DNA from: JACKAF01 sp041391485
GTDB taxonomy: Bacteria; Bdellovibrionota; FAC87; UBA2466; JACKAF01
Length of the DNA: 64,000 bases
Direction: 5' to 3'
NCBI GenBank assembly: GCA_041391485.1
Contig: JAWKNY010000002.1
Span: 124,001-188,000, forward strand
In this document: piece by piece, positions 39,836 through 47,916 of the stretch
Layout of the letters: each line of letters starts with the position of its first letter
Numbering within the stretch: the first letter of the stretch is position 1
The notes under the pieces: model-generated
Told to the model about the DNA's origin: nothing
The model's database searches: none
Seen by the model: the letters and a program-made list of their open reading frames with translations, nothing else
Translations under genes and position numbers: made by a program

Positions 39836-40579
39836 AGAGTTTTCTTTGACTGATTTGTAGAATACGAAGATTCCGACGAAGATAAGAAATACAGAGAAAC
39901 CTTTCTTTAGGGCGTCATGAGAAACACGCTGCCCCACCGCGCCGCCTACAAAAATCCCGATAAGCGTTAGCCCCGCAAAACCCCCGACAAATAGCCAGGG
40001 GATGGAAAGCGTTCCCGAATAACCGACAACGCCTGCCACCGAATTCATTGCGATAATCGCGAGAGAAGTTCCAACGGCGGCCTTCATGGGTAGGCCAGCT
40101 AGAAGTACCAACGTAGGAACCAGTACAAACCCTCCGCCGACCCCAACCAGCCCCGTAAAAACACCGACCGATACCCCGAGCAGGGCAAGCGTGACAGGAC
40201 TCTCGGCTCCCTTTTCCTTGGCGGGGCGATCCGCGAACATTAAAACTGCAGCGACAAGCATGGTTACCGAAAAGAGGATCAATTGAAACGCGCCACTGAG
40301 ATAAGGAGAGAGGAAGCGGGAACTCAGAAAGGCGCCCAACATGGAAAAGCCACCAAAAAAGAATCCCGTCTTAATTCGTACATTCCCTAGTCGCCAGTGC
40401 TGCACGCTTCCGGCGAAAGCCGCGACTCCAACCACAGCAAGGCTCATCGCAATAGCGTCCTTGGGTGAATAATCAAAGGCATAGACCAGCACGGGCACGG
40501 TGAGAATCGATCCGCCTCCACCAATCATTCCCAACGAAAGTCCAATGACAACGGCAGCTATGTATCCGAACACATGCAT
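39686..40579 (-). CDS. TauE/SafE (TSUP) family sulfite/organosulfur exporter
   Basis: Eight or so hydrophobic segments, with the duplicated TSUP motifs GLSLGMIGGGGSILTVPVLV and GLVGVGGGFVLVPTLVLL. The true start is ATG at 40579, in the TAATG overlap with the rhodanese gene. The frame as written runs on to 39686, deep into the opposite gene. One more A at the A4 run near 39840 would end it at about 39813, giving 255 residues, the family's normal length. Known relatives export sulfite, sulfoacetate or thiosulfate, fitting an operon that oxidises persulfide to sulfite. Confidence 0.82.
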   Translation of the reverse strand: MHVFGYIAAVVIGLSLGMIGGGGSILTVPVLVYAFDYSPKDAIAMSLAVVGVAAFAGSVQHWRLGNVRIKTGFFFGGFSMLGAFLSSRFLSPYLSGAFQLILFSVTMLVAAVLMFADRPAKEKGAESPVTLALLGVSVGVFTGLVGVGGGFVLVPTLVLLAGLPMKAAVGTSLAIIAMNSVAGVVGYSGTLSIPWLFVGGFAGLTLIGIFVGGAVGQRVSHDALKKGFSVFLIFVGIFVFYKSVKENSLGKWHKADDFGLSLPTELAHDALNHRFTGVEAYNYRAFALGDGQLTRYE

Positions 40580-41100
40580 TAATGATCCCGGTTCCAAGGC
40601 ATCACTTGCAATACTTTCGCAAGTCCGCAAAAGCCGCTTAGTCCCGCAAAAGTCAAACCTGCACCCACAGCGGCCGGCAAAACCCACCAGGCGGGGCTCA
40701 CGAAGTGAGAAAGGAGCGTGCCAGACAGCACCAAGCTTCCCGCCGTGAAGAGAACTTGCCGCTGAATGGAGAGGCTGGATTTCTTTCCCTTTGAGGTGGG
40801 CAAACCGGCGCGTTTCCAAGCCGAAAAACCACCGTCGACTTCATAAATGTCCTTGAATCCGTGTGATTCCAAAAGCTCACGCGCCTTTGCCGATCGCATG
40901 CCACTTTGGCAGCTCAACAAAATGGGCCCGTTCTTTGGAAACTCATCAAGACGTTTATTAATTTCCGGAAGCGGAATACATTTAGAGGCCGGAATGAAAC
41001 CGGCCTTGAATTCATCTTCGCTTCTTACGTCCACAAAACAGACCTCACCTTCGCGAGAATCCAGATAGTTTTTTGCCTGCTGAGAGGATAGTTTTGACAT
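40579..41100 (-). CDS. Rhodanese domain protein with C-terminal DUF2892-type membrane hairpin
   Basis: About 173 residues from the ATG at 41100. CFVDVRSEDEFKAGFIPAS opens a rhodanese fold and LLSCQSGMRSAKARELL holds the catalytic Cys (CQSGMR loop). A YgaP-like membrane tail of two helices follows (residues about 110-160). It transfers sulfane sulfur between thiols at the membrane. It starts two bases after the dioxygenase stop, whose end contains AAGGAG as its ribosome-binding site. Confidence 0.87.
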   Translation of the reverse strand: MSKLSSQQAKNYLDSREGEVCFVDVRSEDEFKAGFIPASKCIPLPEINKRLDEFPKNGPILLSCQSGMRSAKARELLESHGFKDIYEVDGGFSAWKRAGLPTSKGKKSSLSIQRQVLFTAGSLVLSGTLLSHFVSPAWWVLPAAVGAGLTFAGLSGFCGLAKVLQVMPWNRDH

Positions 41101-41102
41101 TC

Positions 41103-41809
41103 CTAAGCTCCTTGTAGTTGCCCGCAATTCATATTTGCGGGAACAGAAATTTTTATTTTCTTTGGATCCGCCAAATCTAACGCATCCATAATTTTCACAA
41201 ACTCCTGTAGCGTCTGACCAACCGGAATCCTCGCATTGAACTGCATCTCTTCTCCGATACTACTAGCCGTCTGACCGCGGTAATCATGCGCGGGGTATAC
41301 TTTTGTGCTCTTAGGAAGTTTGTAGAGCTTCTCCATGATGCTATGAAAAGCTTCTCGGAAGAACCTTGCTGAAAATCCGTTCTTCCGTTTCCCCGAATGA
41401 GGAGCGCATCCCCAGTAAAAACCATCCCTTCAACATAATAGCTTGTACAACCGTCGGTATGACCCGGTGTCGACAAGGCTCTCAACGAAAAGGGGCCAAA
41501 AGAGACGGTTTCCCCGTCCGCGATGTTGACGCTCGCGCAATCCACCTTAGCGCCCGCGCCAACCACGGTTTTCGCTCCCGTCAGTTCGCGAATCTTGCCC
41601 GCTCCTGTGACGTGGTCAGCGTGCACATGCGTATCCAACGCATACTTTAGTTTGAACCCCAACTGTTCCACCAACTTGAGATCCCGCTCCACGTTTTCTA
41701 ATACAGTGTCTATCAGAACCGCTTCGCGACTTTCCGTATCCGCCAGCAAGTAGGTATAAGTGAACGATTCGGCGTCGAAGAGTTGCCGAAAAAACAGTTT
41801 GTCATTCAC
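41103..41809 (-). CDS. Persulfide dioxygenase (ETHE1-type MBL-fold), frame-disrupted
   Basis: About 235 residues after joining. HVHADHVTG is the metallo-beta-lactamase HxHxDH. PGHTDGCTSYY and FTGDALLIRGNGRTDFQQG are diagnostic of persulfide dioxygenases, and YPAHDYRG supplies the last metal His. The non-haem iron enzyme oxidises glutathione persulfide to sulfite. The frame breaks at about 41350-41356; one extra base gives AFHSIMEKLYKLPKS. The start is GTG at 41809, six bases after GGAGG. It leads the rhodanese/TSUP operon and has a palindromic operator about 70 bases upstream. Confidence 0.8.
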
Positions 41810-41879
41810 GATGGGCCTCCTTTCGTTTCTTACGCCCTAAGCTCTACTTTCATTTAATCAAGGAATGCGCCTAAGAAAC

Positions 41880-41893
41880 ATGACGGAGGTCAT
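41880..41893. promoter_or_regulatory. Perfect palindrome, probable Crp/Fnr-family operator
   Basis: ATGAC-GGAG-GTCAT is a perfect inverted repeat with a 4-base centre. The TGA and TCA cores stand exactly as in the FNR box TTGAT-N4-ATCAA. It lies between the Crp/Fnr gene and the persulfide dioxygenase gene, in the latter's promoter region. Confidence 0.55.
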
Positions 41894-41931
41894 ATTGAGG
41901 GTCGATTTTAAGTGGCTGTTATGACAAGATT

Positions 41932-42579
41932 TTAATGCGGCGAGGCGCATTCCAACAGGGCTTCTCGTTGGACAATGTCGATCTTTCGCCCCTTCTGGCG
42001 GATGAGTCCTTCTGCCTCAAAGGCAGCGAGCGTCCGGATGACCGTCTCGGTCGTCGTCCCACAAAAGTCCGCAATCTCACGCCGAGTCCAAGAGTGCGCC
42101 GGGTGCACGGCCTTGAGATAGAGTAGTCCATCGGCAACTCGTTCACTTACTTGCCGATCCGTCAGGAAGCCCAACCACAGCTCGGCGCGCCCCAGTTCTT
42201 TTGCAAGTTTCTCCGCGATCCCCAACGGAAACTCAGGATACTTTTTGCAAAGTGATAGGACATCCGCTTTAGGAAACAGCCTGCACTCAACAGGATCCAG
42301 CGCCAAGGAGTTTGCGTGGTAAGTCTCTCCGGCAAACAGGGAACGGTGACCAAAGTACTGGCCAGCTTTAAAGAGTCGCACCAGGCGCTCCCGCCCGGAG
42401 TTGGACACGGTCACCAAACCTACGAGGCCTTTTTCCAAGCAATAAATTCCGGCAGGCTCATCCCCGTTGCGGTAGAGGTAGTCACCTTTTTTGAACTGCT
42501 TTCGTACGCTACATTTCTCCAACTGCTCCATAATTTCAGGAGAAACTCCGCTACAGAGCGTGGGTGCATTCTTTTCCAT
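41932..42579 (-). CDS. Crp/Fnr-family transcriptional regulator
   Basis: 215 residues from the ATG at 42579 (a TTG at 42615 is also in frame). A cyclic-nucleotide-binding-type beta roll covers residues 10-125 and a winged helix-turn-helix 150-205, TRREIADFCGTTTETVIRTL. The recognition helix keeps Glu and Arg in E-T-V-I-R, suiting TGA/TCA half-sites. The cNMP pocket Arg signature is not clear. Scattered Cys residues (near positions 9, 24, 47) do not form the FNR iron-sulfur pattern but could sense persulfide. It is upstream of and co-directional with the persulfide operon. Confidence 0.85.
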   Translation of the reverse strand: MEKNAPTLCSGVSPEIMEQLEKCSVRKQFKKGDYLYRNGDEPAGIYCLEKGLVGLVTVSNSGRERLVRLFKAGQYFGHRSLFAGETYHANSLALDPVECRLFPKADVLSLCKKYPEFPLGIAEKLAKELGRAELWLGFLTDRQVSERVADGLLYLKAVHPAHSWTRREIADFCGTTTETVIRTLAAFEAEGLIRQKGRKIDIVQREALLECASPH

Positions 42580-42677
42580 ATTCAAAGCGTAGCATTCCCA
42601 ACGTCTAAGCGACAACGAGATGTATGGGCTTTACGAACTCGTCCGGCTACTTTAATAGGATACTCTAGGAGACGATT

Positions 42678-43091
42678 TTGCGAAGTTTTACCTATCTATT
42701 ACTGGGTTTCATCCTGGCCGGCTGTGCTGCGCCGGCGAGTCTAGAAAACACTTCAGTTCCCGTGCATGGGAAGTTAAAGCTAACGGACTCGGACATCGCA
42801 AAACTGGAACTGGCGAGCGAACCCTCATCCAAAAAACAGAGTGTGACGCTATCTCACTTGGGCACCTATAGTTGCCATTTGGGGAAGTGTGAGAGCCAAA
42901 GTGATAGCCGGAACGGCCACAACGTGAAGGTGTCATTTGATCACCCTTCGATCGTGGCCTTCAAACAGCTTCAAGAGAAGGCCCGGAGCACGGGAAAGAC
43001 AGCAACCGAAACGGGAGAGGCAACGGAAGTTACCTGCTCCGCGAAAGAGTGCCTGCTGACTTTTATCGCCCCGGCCCAAATCCAAGAATAA
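42678..43091 (+). CDS. Small lipoprotein of unknown function
   Basis: 137 residues. The TTG start at 42678 follows AGGAGA with the right spacing. GFILAGC is a strong lipobox, giving a mature protein of about 120 residues. It contains four further Cys in two pairs (YSCHLGKC and VTCSAKEC) that could form disulfides, and a hydrophilic, probably all-beta body. No known family is recognised. It diverges from the Crp/Fnr gene across about 100 bases. Confidence 0.65.
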   Translation: MRSFTYLLLGFILAGCAAPASLENTSVPVHGKLKLTDSDIAKLELASEPSSKKQSVTLSHLGTYSCHLGKCESQSDSRNGHNVKVSFDHPSIVAFKQLQEKARSTGKTATETGEATEVTCSAKECLLTFIAPAQIQE

Positions 43092-43109
43092 GACGCGCGC
43101 CTCAGAAAA

Positions 43110-43139
43110 ATAAATGACGCTATATGTCATCCTTTATTT
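43110..43139 (+). terminator. Possible terminator hairpin after the lipoprotein gene
   Basis: ATGAC (43114-43118) pairs with GTCAT (43126-43130), and AATAAA before it can pair with TTTATT after it. It is AT-rich and without a clean T tract, so this is tentative. The arms equal those of the 41.9 kb operator, but with a 7-base spacer. Confidence 0.3.
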
Positions 43140-43216
43140 CATGGCAGCTTTGGGTTTTAGAACCTGAGCCGTTTGACAAGGTGTCGTGACTCCGCTTTCG
43201 TCAAAGAGGGGGGAGT

Positions 43217-44254
43217 ATGAGACAACTAGCTTCTATTTTATTTGCCGCCGTTTTTTCCGTAACCAGTCTAAGCCAAGCAGCCGCGTGCTTTGGCTACCAG
43301 AGTACACAAGGTCCTTGCGTGAAGGGCGCGACCGTCGTTGAACGAGACGATCGCTTCTACGTTTTCGGACACAGCAAATGCCAAAGCGGCACCCGCCTCC
43401 CCGGTTCTTTTGCGCCGGTAGAAAGCCAATGTGAGGCCATCCAATATGCAGCGGTATATGATGCGGACAGAAAGTTTATTGCCACCCTTCCGAAAGCGAA
43501 CGCACCCTCTGCACGTTACAAGCCGCTTGCAGTAAATACAAAGAGTGGCATCTTTCTTTGGGGCGGGCTTATATCGGAAAAACATGGCATGCTAAGTTCC
43601 GATCGCCCCGCGAGCGGAGGTGCCTATTTTGATGTCGCAAAGAACGAATGGCGGGAAATGAATCTCTTAGGCGCTCCACCTAATGAGTCGGCTACCTATA
43701 TCATCTGGCGCGGCGCCAACACTTACTACAAAACGAACTCGGAATTCGAACTGGGATCGGTGGGAGATACCGTAAGTGTTCGTTTTGCCCGGCGCTTTAG
43801 CAGATCGCAAACAGGCGATCCTTGTGAGTTCCAATATGATGTCGCCCTCAATCGCTGGGAAATGATCCGAGGCTGGAAGGAGACGGGCTTTACCTATACG
43901 GGAGAAGAATTAATTCTCCCCGCTCCCAGTGAGCCTGAGGCCAAGAGCTTTTACCTGGTATACGTCCCTAGCGGTTTTAAAGTCGATAAGCTCACAATAA
44001 AAGCCTCGACGGCCGAAACTTTCAATGCAGAGATCACTCTGCCCGGCGGAAAGGCCTTCACGATTAGCGCCCGCAACTCGCTGTATGGTTTTAAGTACGA
44101 AAACTTAAAATCACTCCTAGAAGAGGTCTCTGGAAAAGATGCGGGTGGCACGTGGAAAGTCAGACTCTTTAGCGCCAAAGACAGGATAAAGCTGGGAAAA
44201 CCAACAATCCCTGGTTACATCGCTTTTACCCTCTACGAGCACCTGGATGACTAA
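43217..44254 (+). CDS. Secreted kelch-like protein of unknown function
   Basis: 345 residues behind GAGGGGGGA. A signal peptide (LASILFAAVFSVTSLSQA) is followed by Cys-containing repeats with a kelch-like rhythm: FYVFGHSK, FLWGGLIS, AYFDVAKNEWREM, FQYDVALNRWEMI. The last 100 residues (ITLPGGKAFTIS, GTWKVRLFSAKD, AFTLYEH) resemble a beta-sandwich such as the proprotein-convertase P domain, though weakly. There is no catalytic motif. It is probably a periplasmic or surface binding protein. Confidence 0.6.
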   Translation: MRQLASILFAAVFSVTSLSQAAACFGYQSTQGPCVKGATVVERDDRFYVFGHSKCQSGTRLPGSFAPVESQCEAIQYAAVYDADRKFIATLPKANAPSARYKPLAVNTKSGIFLWGGLISEKHGMLSSDRPASGGAYFDVAKNEWREMNLLGAPPNESATYIIWRGANTYYKTNSEFELGSVGDTVSVRFARRFSRSQTGDPCEFQYDVALNRWEMIRGWKETGFTYTGEELILPAPSEPEAKSFYLVYVPSGFKVDKLTIKASTAETFNAEITLPGGKAFTISARNSLYGFKYENLKSLLEEVSGKDAGGTWKVRLFSAKDRIKLGKPTIPGYIAFTLYEHLDD

Positions 44255-45396
44255 GCCAAAGGAAGTACCGCCCCTGCAGCAATACTTTTCTCAGATGGGG
44301 CCGCCGCGTTTACGCCCGTCGCAAACTTGAAGTAATTCAGCACCGCAATGCCTGTATAGGTAACGGGAATGTAGTGAAAACCTCGGCGGATCAAAAACAA
44401 CGCCCACCTTGCGGCAAATTTGCCCGAGATAAGGCCGGGTCCCATCCGCGAGGTAAACGCGGCTGGGCAGATGTGACGGTAGATAAAATCATTGTCTCGG
44501 TAGTAGTGACGCGCGTAGCGGGCGTAGGCGCCTTTGGAAGCCTTATAGATCTTTAAGTCTGCATTTCCCCAGTGAGAGTGGGATTCAATTTCCGATCCCA
44601 CCGCCCAGACCTCGACCGGAAACCGGCGGCCTTTCGCGGCTTTCTTAAAGCGTTCAATCAGCGCAACAAACGAGTCACAATTGGCCTGCATCGCATGTTC
44701 AACCTTGGAACCATGCGCGAGGACCAAGATGTCCGTTTCTGGCAAGACTGCTTCAATTTTGGAGTAGTCCTCGTACGTCCAATCGCTGCCGAAAGAAAAG
44801 GTAAGGATAGATTTTACCCCGGCCTTTTCTAAACACTCCACCATGCCCGAGCCAAAAGATCCGGAAGCTCCCGTGATGGCCACCCGGCGTCCTTCCAATG
44901 GACAACCTGTTCCCGCTATCCAGTCGAAGAGGCGCAGCATGGATCCCATGTACTGATCGGGGTAAACGTGATGAAGCGCGTGGTACTTGGGCCCAACCAT
45001 CGAACCTGGGCCCGGCTGGGGGAGTATCTCAAAACGCACGTGGTTGATGTCCCGCCCGCGCAGATAAACAGCCCCAACAAAGGTCCCGGTATGCACCAAC
45101 ACGACAAGGACAACAGCCAATGGTTCAAAAAAGAAAAGCCCCAAGAGCGTCCCCAAAACGTGCGTCAGGTACTCGGGAATAAGATGATAAACAAGATTGC
45201 CCCGGACCTTTTCCTCATGAAAATCCAAAGCCATATCCAAAAAATCGTGGTGCGCTTGGTGTAGGGTGGCCCCAAAACGTAGAAGTCGGGACTTGGAGCG
45301 CGCGAAACGGTGCAACGCAAAATGGACTATGTCAAAAAGGAAGGTCCCAATCGCATAAAGCACGAAACCTTGGACCGCCACCGTGAGCCAATACAT
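44251..45396 (-). CDS. Fatty acid hydroxylase/sterol desaturase fused to short-chain dehydrogenase
   Basis: 381 residues. The N-terminal 165 residues are a di-iron fatty-acid-hydroxylase domain with histidine clusters HFALH (25-29), HQAHH (46-50) and HALHH (139-143) and about three membrane helices. Residues 170-345 form an SDR: GASGSFG cofactor loop (176-182), LAHGSK and the YKASK catalytic pair. The C-terminal 35 residues are hydrophobic. Both halves keep their key residues, so the enzyme could hydroxylate a lipid and then oxidise or reduce the new group. The combination is known in some bacteria but its substrate is not. It ends by overlapping the kelch-like gene's stop. Confidence 0.85.
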   Translation of the reverse strand: MYWLTVAVQGFVLYAIGTFLFDIVHFALHRFARSKSRLLRFGATLHQAHHDFLDMALDFHEEKVRGNLVYHLIPEYLTHVLGTLLGLFFFEPLAVVLVVLVHTGTFVGAVYLRGRDINHVRFEILPQPGPGSMVGPKYHALHHVYPDQYMGSMLRLFDWIAGTGCPLEGRRVAITGASGSFGSGMVECLEKAGVKSILTFSFGSDWTYEDYSKIEAVLPETDILVLAHGSKVEHAMQANCDSFVALIERFKKAAKGRRFPVEVWAVGSEIESHSHWGNADLKIYKASKGAYARYARHYYRDNDFIYRHICPAAFTSRMGPGLISGKFAARWALFLIRRGFHYIPVTYTGIAVLNYFKFATGVNAAAPSEKSIAAGAVLPLA

Positions 45397-45467
45397 ACTC
45401 TTCCGCCTCGCTTAGACGAGCCGAATGTAGCATAGGCCTGGGGAAAACGCCTAGCAAACGGGCACCC

Positions 45468-45496
45468 TTTACATTTTTATTGGCCAGCAGTACTGT
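45468..45496 (+). promoter_or_regulatory. Promoter of the ArsC-family (seleno)protein gene
   Basis: TTTACA and TACTGT are spaced by 17 bases. Transcription would start at about 45503, essentially on the ATG at 45504, so the mRNA would be leaderless. This agrees with the absence of a Shine-Dalgarno there. Confidence 0.45.
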
Positions 45497-45503
45497 CCCA
45501 CCC

Positions 45504-45854
45504 ATGAAACCCATCGATTGGCATTATCACCGCAAGGGTTGAATGACCTGCAAGCGCGCGGAAGAGTTTCTTTCGCAAGAAAAGATACCGGTCACTACCC
45601 AAGTCGACGCAAAGAAGGAGCGCATTGGTGCGAAAGACGCCGTCAAGCTCGCTCGCTCTGCCGGTGAATTATGGGTCGCCAAGGGCAAGAAGTTCCTCCA
45701 CTTCAATCTAAAAAAGGACAAGCTCACCGACGCTGAACTTGAAAAAGTACTCCTCGGACCTTCCGGTAACCTGCGCGCTCCCACGCTGCGCAAAGGCAAC
45801 GAGCTTTTCGTGGGTTTTCACCCGGAAGCGTTCAAACCTCGCCTGCTCCAATAG
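45504..45854 (+). CDS. ArsC-family thioredoxin-fold (seleno)protein with in-frame UGA at codon 13
   Basis: 116 residues counting the UGA codon as selenocysteine. Reading from ATG 45504 gives MKPIDWHYHRKG, then TGA (45540-45542), then MTCKRAEEFL and the rest with no further stop to 45854. The TGA falls exactly at the first position of the thioredoxin-fold UxxC/CxxC motif (U-M-T-C), where relatives have Cys or Sec. The upstream 12 codons match the family's W-Y-H-R start, and the downstream NLRAPTLRKGNELFVGF is the ArsC-type ending. A short hairpin (TTTCTT/AAGAAA, 45567-45582) follows but is not a convincing SECIS. Without Sec insertion translation from 45543 would lack the active site. A TGC to TGA error is the alternative. 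Confidence 0.75.
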
Positions 45855-45967
45855 CTCTTTCGACTGTAGATTTTTCCACTGACGCGTAGCGGTTCCTCAA
45901 ACACAAACTTGTGCCTACACTCCGGCCAACGTAGCGGCAACTGGGGCCGCTTGGGTCTGGGGGGAAC

Positions 45968-47242
45968 ATGGGGCAGCTTCGGTTTGTACTATTAGGATGG
46001 GTTTGTCTTTCGCTTTCGGCTTTGGGAGTGCCAAAGAACTACCGCACATTCCTGGAAGCGCTCCGCGCAGATTCCGCCATGGACGAGGACGGAGACAACT
46101 TCTCCTTTGTTGATTTAAAAGAGCTCATCGAAAGCCGTGATCTGCGAAATGTGGAAGACGTACTGCCCCTACTTCCCGAAAACTTGCGCACTCATTTTGT
46201 TCTCATCGAAGACTCCAAAAGCCTACAAGGAGCCACAGAAAAAAATCCCCGAGCGGTGCTCTACGCTCGGCGTGGGCGTTTCGTTCTCACATTCAACGGA
46301 GACCCAACTCAACGCGGGTACCGATCCCTCGAAATGATGGAGTACCAGGAGGACAGTCATTCCTACGAGTTTAGACGGATCGACTTTCCACAAAGCGGCC
46401 CCGCTGTATTCTCGGAAGCCAATCCCAAACGGTGCCAAGGTTGTCATCAAAACCCGGCGCGGCCTAACTGGGGGCGTTACCCCTTTTGGCCCGGAGCCGT
46501 CGGGGAGAAAGACTCCCTGGATGACAGAGCGCGAGCCAAGTTTAACCGGTTTATTCGCGATGGTGCCACCCACCCACGTTACCGTCACTTAAAACGCGCT
46601 GAAAACTTGGCTGCGATTGAAGCCCAAACACTAAAATTCACGCCGGCCTTTGAGCTAGACGTACTGTACGACATCATTGATGAAGACCGGCTCTCTCACT
46701 GGATTCAGCAAACAGAATCCTACGAAACATACAAATACGCGATCTTGGCGGCGCTCGTAGACTGCGACAGTCTGGTGGACTTTATTCCCAGCTCATCTGT
46801 TCACGGTGGAGCGGCACAGATGTCGGTCCTGCTCCGCGATACCAAGCAAGTATTGAGCGCTATTCCTGAACCCAACAAGCGCCTGCTGGATGAACTTGAG
46901 TACCGTATTACTGCAAATGTACGCTACGTGTTTGAAAGACGAGGCATCTCGATCCGATCGTGGGCAAAATCTTTCGAAACGGAGTACCTCATGACAACCG
47001 TTTCTGGTGTCTTCTTTGAGAACATCGCCTGGAAACTGCGCAACTCGGATACGGAGCTTGAAGCCGTTCCGTTCGAGTACGCCTCTCTCTTACGGCATTA
47101 CGGCCGCATTCAATTCCCCACTCTTTATAAAGAGGAGGATGCCGCTAACATGCGCCGCAGTTGCGCCAATTTAAAGCAACAAAGCCTTGCGTCTTTTTCC
47201 AGCGCGGCCACCCGGAAAAGCGCACGGGACGCGGGTTTTTAG
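45968..47242 (+). CDS. Secreted monohaem c-type protein of unknown function
   Basis: 424 residues behind a strong GGGGGG ribosome-binding site. A signal peptide ends near LSALGVP. A single CxxCH haem-binding motif, RCQGCHQNPARPNWG, lies at about residue 155-162, followed by YPFWPGAVGEKDSL. The other 380 residues are globular and helical and match no family I know; the segment before the haem (AVLYARRGRFVLTFNG) looks like a beta-rich sensor. It may be an extracytoplasmic haem sensor or electron carrier. Two small secreted-protein genes follow on the same strand. Confidence 0.65.
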   Translation: MGQLRFVLLGWVCLSLSALGVPKNYRTFLEALRADSAMDEDGDNFSFVDLKELIESRDLRNVEDVLPLLPENLRTHFVLIEDSKSLQGATEKNPRAVLYARRGRFVLTFNGDPTQRGYRSLEMMEYQEDSHSYEFRRIDFPQSGPAVFSEANPKRCQGCHQNPARPNWGRYPFWPGAVGEKDSLDDRARAKFNRFIRDGATHPRYRHLKRAENLAAIEAQTLKFTPAFELDVLYDIIDEDRLSHWIQQTESYETYKYAILAALVDCDSLVDFIPSSSVHGGAAQMSVLLRDTKQVLSAIPEPNKRLLDELEYRITANVRYVFERRGISIRSWAKSFETEYLMTTVSGVFFENIAWKLRNSDTELEAVPFEYASLLRHYGRIQFPTLYKEEDAANMRRSCANLKQQSLASFSSAATRKSARDAGF

Positions 47243-47304
47243 CCGGACCATTGACGGTCGGCATCCGAACTGCTGTGCTGGGCGCACTTCACAGGAGGTG
47301 TCCC

Positions 47305-47916
47305 ATGTACCGATCCCCCATCCTCGGACTATGCGCTCTCGTCTTCAGCGCATCCACATTCGCAGTAGAGCCAGAGCTTTTTGCGGACAGCCAACCCAAT
47401 CGAGGCAACGTGGTCGCTGTTCGGCGCGACGTTCGACCGTGGCATCTCGATCTTCTTGGCCCGTGCAAACGCGATCTGTCTAGCTGGAAGCAGAGTAAGC
47501 CACAGTCACATGTCTTTGCATATTGCCGAGTCTCCAATGTAGTCCCCAAGAATGTAGAGAAGGCGGGACTTCAATTCCACCAGGAGGGCATTTCTCTCTC
47601 CGAGACGGTGAACATCGGAAAGTACAAGATCGTAGTTGAGGCGCGCATGGAAAGCGGCACCACTTTAAGGCTGGACGGCTGGCTATACAACTTCGAGTAC
47701 AGTTCCTATTCAGGAACGGATTCCGAACAAGCCAGCGCCAAACAGTACTTTGCGAGCGCGGTGGAGAGTGCAATTTCCAAATGGAAGTCCAAAAACACGC
47801 CGCTCGTTCACTACTCTTTGTCCTACAGCACGCGAAATGACTTTCAATTCGATGGAACGGCGTCTGGCGAAGGCGGCGAAAAGCGGCTTTATTCCACTTT
47901 TGACAAAGAAGAGTAA
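47305..47916 (+). CDS. Secreted protein of unknown function
   Basis: 203 residues from the ATG at 47305, which has AGGAGG 7 bases upstream; the open frame extends further upstream but without a start signal. The signal peptide is ILGLCALVFSASTFA. The mature chain is beta-rich, with Tyr-rich strands (YNFEYSSYSG, LVHYSLSYSTRN) resembling a lipocalin or small outer-membrane-associated fold, and two Cys (GPCKRD, AYCRVS). It lies 62 bases after the haem-protein gene and is likely co-transcribed. Confidence 0.6.
   Translation: MYRSPILGLCALVFSASTFAVEPELFADSQPNRGNVVAVRRDVRPWHLDLLGPCKRDLSSWKQSKPQSHVFAYCRVSNVVPKNVEKAGLQFHQEGISLSETVNIGKYKIVVEARMESGTTLRLDGWLYNFEYSSYSGTDSEQASAKQYFASAVESAISKWKSKNTPLVHYSLSYSTRNDFQFDGTASGEGGEKRLYSTFDKEE

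Noticed and set aside
45542..45590. Hairpin TTTCTT-TCGC-AAGAAA after the UGA as a SECIS element
   Set aside because: The loop lacks the G/GU feature of bacterial SECIS elements and the stem is AU-rich; recorded as not convincing, without rejecting the Sec hypothesis itself.
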